Positions 57,801-64,000 of a stretch of DNA of 64,000 nt are shown here, one piece after another. A program made the translations under genes and the position numbers. Source of the DNA: Isoetes taiwanensis. Its lineage: Eukaryota; Streptophyta; Lycopodiopsida; Isoetales; Isoetaceae. The stretch lies in contig JAJEKV010000003.1 of the NCBI GenBank assembly GCA_021234155.1, forward strand, positions 21,915,569 to 21,979,568. The letters run 5' to 3'. The notes under the pieces were generated by a model, which saw nothing but the letters and a program-made list of their open reading frames with translations, ran no database searches and was not told where the DNA came from. Numbering within the stretch: position 1 is the stretch's first letter; each line of letters begins with the position of its first letter.

Positions 57801-58207
57801 TGCTGTTATGCTAGAGGTCTACAATTCGATGTTGTATTGGTGTGATGCCGTTTTGTATACTACCATAATCTTTGTATACGATGCTAACGATGGTGCCTGG
57901 TCTTTAGGCACCCCGTAAAAGCGGGTCAACAGGGGTTGATTTGACCCAAATTGACTTGGAGGATCTATGGAGAGAGAATATTCCATGAACTATGCCACAA
58001 AAAATAATACACGCTCTACCAACAGTGATACAGAGGACCACCTGAAAAACCCTAGCTCTTCCTTGCAACATTGATAAAAGAAAAAAGAAAAACCACCCAC
58101 CGGTATAGCGTAGGTGGAATTGTGATTATGTCGTGAGCAAAAGGAGCTTGGGTACAGCTGAATCAAACTATATAACGTGTGTTCCAGAGGTAACAACCCA
58201 ATACAAA

Positions 58208-61200
58208 ATGGATTCTGCCCAGGTGGTCTCTTATTCTGATGGCAAGTCCGAGCCTGCCGAATTGAAAAGCAACATCTTATACTTGCTTCGAGAGTTCAAA
58301 TCCGAGTTGCCAGCTACCTTGCTTCCGGCCTTGCAAAATGCCACATCTATGACCCAGCCTCTTAATCTTCCTTATACAGAAACAGAATGGTTAAATCATT
58401 TGGAATTTACATTTGTTTTAAGAGCGTTGCGTATGGAGTTGCTAAGATCTCTTGGGCGTAGTATTGGAGCCATTGGTTCTGATTTCCAGCATCCAACTAC
58501 ACCAGCTTCTTCCCCTTCTTCTGTGTAAGCAATTTGGAGGTTTTTTCTTGATAGATTAATTGTCATGTAATCCTATAATGTGGTGTATCGAAATGAGCGG
58601 GTATATGATGTTAGCAATCTGAAGTCCTTATTCCCATGTCATCAGCTACTTGGGGTTCCTCTTAGTATAATGCATTTTACAGAAAACAAGCTTTGCTTAT
58701 CGTGGAGGGACTGATTGATACAATTGAAGCAACAGAACAATCACGGCTGGCTGTAACCGAGGAGAAAAACCATCCACTTGTTCTAAAACTTGCACGGCGT
58801 TATGGACTGTCAGTTGCTGAAGCAGACTTGTTTCAGTTACTTTTTGTCCGTGGGGCTTCCAAAGCTGCTTCTATTAGGGCTGCTATAGGTATTCTTTTCC
58901 ATATGGCATATATTTGGCAGCTTGTCACTATGTAATGAAAACAGAAATTGCAGGTGGAAATGCTAGACAGGATGACAAAGAAATGGCCATGGATCTTTGT
59001 GGTATGAGTGTACTAGAAGTGGAAGAATTTCTTGATGACAAACGCACACATATTTCTGAAGGCATCATTGTAGCACAGGTGGTGTGTGTTCGTCACATAT
59101 TTCTTCTTGTTCAGTGCTGTTAATGTGGCATTCGACTTAACTTGGTGCTGCATCTTATTCTGCCCTATTATCTGAGATGCCTAAAACAAGTACTCTCACC
59201 AAATCCACTACCCCAATCTGTATGTGTGTACCGTTTATATGGTCTAATGCTATACTGCTATTTGGGAGCAGGATTTAAAGGAGTTAGTTGCTGTTTGGGT
59301 TGGGCAGAGCAGTGGATTTGTCATATCATAGATTTCAGATTCTATAAGTAAGATAATTGGCATGAAGTTTACATGAAGTAACAGTTTAAAAAAGAGAAAA
59401 TGATTCTGCACACAAAGGTGGCCACCTGCAATTGTATCCGAGGACTTGTCCAACTTATTGCATTATGGAAATGAGCATAACAGGCCATTATGAAAACGGA
59501 CTTAAACAAACGTTACATTATCATACTAGAATTCTTGCCACCTAATTTTGAAGATTTGTCTTAAGTTGGGAGCATGAAGGCATTCGGCCAACAAGAGACA
59601 ACCAATCACAGCAATGACAGCTCTGGATAGGCATTTGCAGGCAACTGCACTTTGAATCTTCCATCCCTTGTATTCATTGTATAATGTTATATCTTGTGAT
59701 GTAATGGCCTAACCTGATAGGAATGCTAATGATGACTTTTAGGATGATTATGATGGAAAAACGTTTCGAATGATAAGGGAGGCTGTTTCAGCATTGCTGT
59801 TGAAGCCAATGAAAACAGAACAATGGTTAAAACTAAGCAAAACAGAACTCTTGAATGCATTAGAGGTAAAGTGGCCATGGTTGAACTATAAGCTAAGTAA
59901 ATCGTTTCATGTTGAATTTCTGAATACTTCACATCACTTCTGCAGGGGCGGGAACACAAAGATGTAGGTGATGTTACTAATATAAAAACAGAAACGTTGG
60001 GGAGTGAAGACAATGATGGAATTGAAAATCGAAAGCGGAAACGTAGTTCTCCAGAGATTGATGATGATATTTTGGCTCATGTTGGTAGGATCATACAGCC
60101 AGATAGGGGAAAGCAAAGGAAGACATTATCTTTGCTCAAAGCCTCAGGGGGAGTAGAAACGGACACTACATTATTGGAAACCGTTGCCAGCAGTGAAACT
60201 TGTACTCCTGGACCAACCACATATCCCGATCCATCAAAGGGTGAACTCAGGCCTTATTTATCAAGTCTCGAGTATTTGGATGATGCATTTCAGGTGTTAG
60301 CATTGATGGTCCGCATTGCTAAAGCTCGCCACAAGGAGGACATGAAGGAAGCTTTCAATGATGAACGGTCCTGGTATGACAGCTATAGGTCAACTAAGGT
60401 GGGTTTAGGACCAAGTTCTTACAAGGAAGTTCTGGTTAGGCCTCCATAACTACTTAGGAGTACATGGTATCTGTACATTGCCAGGTTTCCAGCGTTAGGG
60501 AATTGCAAGCAAAGCTCCGTTTTGTGAAGAACAAGCTTCAGGAAAGGATGAGGCTGACAGAGGAAGGTGTAAAAACTGGCACAACCAAGCTTCCTCGGTT
60601 GGAGGTAACTAAGTAAAACTGTGCTGGCTTTTTCTCATTTGGGTTCGTTGAAAAGTTACCTTGGTGGTTGTTGTGTAGGCTTTAGTTCGAAAACTCGGCC
60701 TGGACGAGTTTGAGAAAGGAGTTGTCTTGATGTTGACAGGTCATAACTGTCTTATGGGGGAGCATACCTTTCTGGTTTACATTTAAACTAGAACCTTGAA
60801 CATTGTGCAGGAGTGTCTATTTCACCTGTTGTCAAGAGCATATTTGAAGGTGAGAATGGGGACAGTGGCTTTCGTCGCAGTACTGATCATGTTCAGGTAC
60901 ATAGTTTACTCCCAAAGATATCAGGTCCAATGATGTTTCTAGTTCCTGAGAAAATAATTGCAGTACTTTCAATTCGTTGATTATGACTTTGCTTTGTGCT
61001 CCTGGGGAGGTAATCTATGGGCCCCTCTGCTGCTGGTTAAGCACGTTGCCTTGTGCTAGTGAAGCAAGGTCCAGCTAAGCCCATATAGCTAGCAGGAAGT
61101 TAGATTAGAGATTTTGAGTTTCCTTTTTGGTTTCTAAGCCTGGAACTGGGATGAAATTTTGTGCTCCCAATCCAGCGTCTTCTCTGTTAGGTTTCTTTTT

Positions 61201-61968
61201 GAAGCATTTTACTTCACAGTTTTTACGCTCATGCTATACTGATGGAAATTTGATTTGGAAATCAATTATGTGATCCTGTATCATCTAGTTTGTTGCCAGA
61301 AAGCCTTTTGCAGTTCCATTTAGCATACATATCTTAGAGTTGTCGTTCATCTCCTTCTTAGGTGGACAATGCCTTACATCCAAATACCCTTCTCTTCTTT
61401 TTTCTTACCATTAATGAGCTCTGCATCCAGTGGTGATTTCATTTAGCTTAATAAATTTAGGAGTTGCACTACTTCATCTCTGCTTTGACGAATAGATAGT
61501 CATAGCAACCAATCCGAAGCTTTTAAGTTCGATGTAAGGAAACACACATGTTATGTGTCAAAATATGCAAAATAGGATGCATTCTTATTGGTAAATACCA
61601 AAGGGAGAGGCTTAGCTTTCTGTCCTTATCTTTTTTCCGTACTTGTCAACAATGGTGGTCAGTGAGTAGAAGTATTATTAGAACCTTTTCTTACCATATT
61701 TCATACATATTTTCCTGTTCCAGGTGCAGGATATTTTAACAGTATACTTTAACTCCTTTAAAGAGCAGGTATGCATATTCAGCTTTACGCCATGGTCTAT
61801 TAGAAATGCACAACTCAACTAGAGCTATGCAAATTTCACTTTCGGTTGGTTATCTAGAGCGTACCTATAGATACCCTTGTACAGCAATTTGGTCATCAGA
61901 TACAAGTAGTTCAGAATTACGAAAATACAGCAAATGACAAACCTTCAAGCGCTGTACCAATAGAAATA
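58208..61968 (+). CDS. Ten-exon gene for a nuclear helical protein, incomplete at the 3' end
   Basis: Exons 58,208-58,524, 58,683-58,888, 58,954-59,078, 59,743-59,865, 59,946-60,398, 60,485-60,604, 60,679-60,739, 60,811-60,896, 61,724-61,768 and 61,885-61,968 all have AG/GT borders and matching phases, giving 540 codons without a stop. The product starts MDSAQVVSYSDGK and has helical blocks (HLEFTFVLRALRMELL; LARRYGLSVAEADLFQLLFV) and a basic stretch NRKRKRSSPEIDDD (likely nuclear signal). It also has a second winged-helix-like block (ALVRKLGLDEFEKGVVLML). The repeated 'R-x-GLS/D-xx-E' pattern recalls regions before AAA+ domains, but no Walker motif is in the window. I do not assign a family. 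Confidence 0.65.
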
Positions 61969-61969
61969 G

Positions 61970-62480
61970 TAAGAAACTAGGAATTTCAGAATGCTCTGAA
62001 TAGGATAAGTTTACTTTTTATGCTTCAAAGCAAGTGTTTTTAGCTGGAGTCTTCAGAAATATCTGTCTTCGCGAAGGAGCGACGTTGCTAGCCTTTTTAG
62101 CTATCTATAAATATTATCTTCGTGACCAAATCCGATGCTCCAGTTATTCTCATCCTCAAATGATATAAATATTATCTCCTTGGCCAAATCCGATGCTCCA
62201 GTTATTCTCATTCTCAAATGATGCAAATCAGAGACAAAGAAGAGGCCAGCAGGTATAAAAATTCATCAACTAGCGTATAGGATTACAGAAAAGAAAATGG
62301 AGCCTCCCCCCACATTCCATAAGATACTGGGCAAAGGAAAGTGAGAAAGGAAGAAATAAAGATTATATTAACGTCTACAAGAGACCACTTGGGTCTATGA
62401 GACCAAATATACACCAATCATGTCCAGCTAGGGGTGCATTTGCAGCCTCCTCGAAATATTGCTCAAATGAAAAAAGAAAA
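61970..62480. other. Probable intron with a tandem duplication
   Basis: A 58-59-bp duplication lies at 62,105-62,163 and 62,164-62,221 (ATCCGATGCTCCAGTTATTC in both). No exon recognised. If the gene continues right, this is intron sequence. Confidence 0.5.
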
Positions 62481-62750
62481 ACTAAAATGATGAAATCAAG
62501 AAACTTTTGTCTTCATGGCCATGGGCTTAAAGTATAAAGTGATGTCAGACTTATTTTCTCTTTTAAAGGACTGCTTATGTTTTTCCTTCACTGTCTGCAT
62601 TCTTCGTCTAGACACTGTCATGATGGCTACTCCTTTTGAGATCGGATGAGACGGTCCAGGAAGAGGACCTGACTTCCGTTTATTATCCTTATCGCCTCCA
62701 ATGAAAAAGGGAGTTATCAGCCTTTGTGTAGGGTCATTTTCTTGTCCCAC

Positions 62751-63803
62751 TCATCCCCCAACTTGCTCCTCCAACAGATTTCTTCTATGCGCAGTCATTT
62801 GGTGAAGGAAAAGAGCTATACATTTCTGGTCCTCATATGTGATCAGTTTGGGGAGGGAGGTAGGTTCCCAAAACAGGCAATGGAATCTGCCCCGTGTTTC
62901 ATAATAGACTGGACATGTAGAGATAAAATGTTCCTTAGACTCAATTACATTGAAAGGACACAAGCTGTAGATTCTCCTTGAGCGCCGCACCTTTGTAAAA
63001 TTGCATCTTGGTGGGAAGATCACTTGGAGTTAACCATGTCCTTGATATGCCTGGAATGCTGTGTCCAGTTGCAGAAGAGTGGCTGAAAATTCTGCTAATA
63101 TGATTGGATGTGATACAAAGGCTTTGCTCATAATCATTTTGGGCAGAAAATGGATTTGCAGTTTCTCTATTTGAGCCCATTCTTTGGCTGTCATGTCCAT
63201 CCGCCCCATCAAGGCTCCAGCTGGTCTGACTAAGGTATTGAAAATATGAAGCTTTGCTGGGACATCCTGAAAATCTGCTTTGAGACGTTTCTTTTCTAGC
63301 ATTGCAAGCGAGGCATATCCTTTTGTGAGACTTGCATATGCTGCATCTTTCATGCTAAAGACGGGACTCTTAAATTGCACACCCACGAAAGTATAATGAG
63401 AGACCACTTCCACTTGTTGATTCATGAAAATGAAGGGGCGGCAATGCATGCAAGCACGTGACGTGTTGAAAAACATCTCTTTTGTTTTGTCCAAGTTCAC
63501 TTTAAGCTCTCTTTGCGTGCAGAATTCTCAAGTGTCAATAAATGATGCTCAAGGCCTTTAGGAGAAGAGGATATAGGTACCACATCATCCGCATATAGAA
63601 GGATGGATATGCATTCATCAGCTAAAGCAGATCCGTCACCGCCAAGTGCTGCTACGAAACTTTCCAGCTCGTCAACTTACAAACCGAAGAGAGTAGGGGA
63701 TATAAGGGACAGCCCTGTTTAACCCCAATTGTGCTGCTTATTTCATCCGACCAGCCTCCGGGCACTTTAATTCTTCCCGAAACATTAAAGTGCCCAGAGG
63801 CTG
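62751..63803 (-). pseudogene. LINE RT fragment with inverted 5' end
   Basis: Minus strand order: GVKQGCPLYPLL (about 63,725-63,690), YADD at 63,595-63,584, then a 156-codon frame 63,500-63,030 (NLDKTKEMFFNTSR, VVSHYTFVGVQF) and the zinc-like C-terminal block ESKEHFISTCPVYYETRGRF in another frame (62,751-63,023). Stops and frameshifts inactivate it. It is antisense to the gene on its left and probably lies in an intron. At the 5' end, 63,752-63,771 and 63,784-63,803 are inverted copies (19 of 20 match). Confidence 0.75.
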
Positions 63804-63889
63804 CTCGGAATCAGCTCTAAATCCTACTTAAGGTTATGAAACACCAGTATCAGCATAATGTAAAAGTTAGTATAGGTGATTTAGAGCCT

Positions 63890-64000
63890 AATATAAGAAT
63901 CTTCTTTCTCATTTTCATTATCATGAATTTCCCGTGTTAAGAATCTTCCTTCATATCTTCCTTTTCATGAATTCCCCGTAATATAAGAGTCTTTCTTTTC
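63890..64000. repeat. Two-copy tandem duplication at window end
   Basis: AAGAATCTTC...CATGAATTTCCCGT and a variant (AAGAATCTTCC...CATGAATTCCCCGT) lie head to tail at about 63,894-63,937 and 63,939-63,981. Confidence 0.55.

Overview
The window looks like nuclear DNA of a land plant. Three things support this: spliced genes with GT/AG introns, plant-type families (a CLE peptide precursor, a degenerate PPR gene, a TPR-SET protein), and dense decayed retroelements in AT-rich intergenic DNA. Two DIRS-like tyrosine-recombinase retroelement pieces, a LINE with a pentanucleotide tail and tRNA-like SINEs are an unusual mix for a flowering plant. A seed-free lineage (fern, lycophyte or bryophyte) is my inference, not something the sequence proves.

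Layout. 1-2,861 (minus): 5' half of a DIRS-like element, with an unknown ORF, a gag-like gene and an open reverse-transcriptase frame running off the left edge. 4.97-5.57 kb: two low-complexity repeat fields. 8.1-8.9 kb (minus): exons of an unknown lysine/serine-rich protein. 11.8-13.1 kb: LINE 3' ends with TATTC tails. 16.0-16.7 kb: tandem array built on a 24-bp palindrome. 18.0-18.6 kb (plus): a CLE-peptide precursor. 27.3-29.3 kb (minus): an intronless 695-aa TPR-SET protein, the clearest gene here. 30.8-31.2 kb: PPR pseudogene. 34.7-36.1 kb: decayed gene with one membrane segment. 37.9-39.9 kb (minus): multi-exon helical protein. 41.4-42.7 kb (minus): RNase H and recombinase remnant of a DIRS-like element. 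44.6-51.9 kb (plus): decayed Ty3/gypsy chromovirus with unequal LTRs. 53.8-54.7 kb: CACTA-like element. 58.2-62.0 kb (plus): ten exons with matching phases of a nuclear protein that continues to the right. 62.7-63.8 kb (minus): LINE fragment with an inverted 5' end.

Four further copies or fragments of a small SINE family carrying a GC-rich hairpin lie at 13.6, 21.2, 31.6 and 37.6 kb. Two long foldbacks (24.3 and 52.5 kb) resemble small-RNA precursors or MITEs. Two-copy tandem duplications of 35-160 bp recur across the window. The genes do not form a pathway; they are separate single genes among repeats. The best candidates for something undescribed are the DIRS-like element, the CLE gene, the palindromic array and the two long foldbacks.
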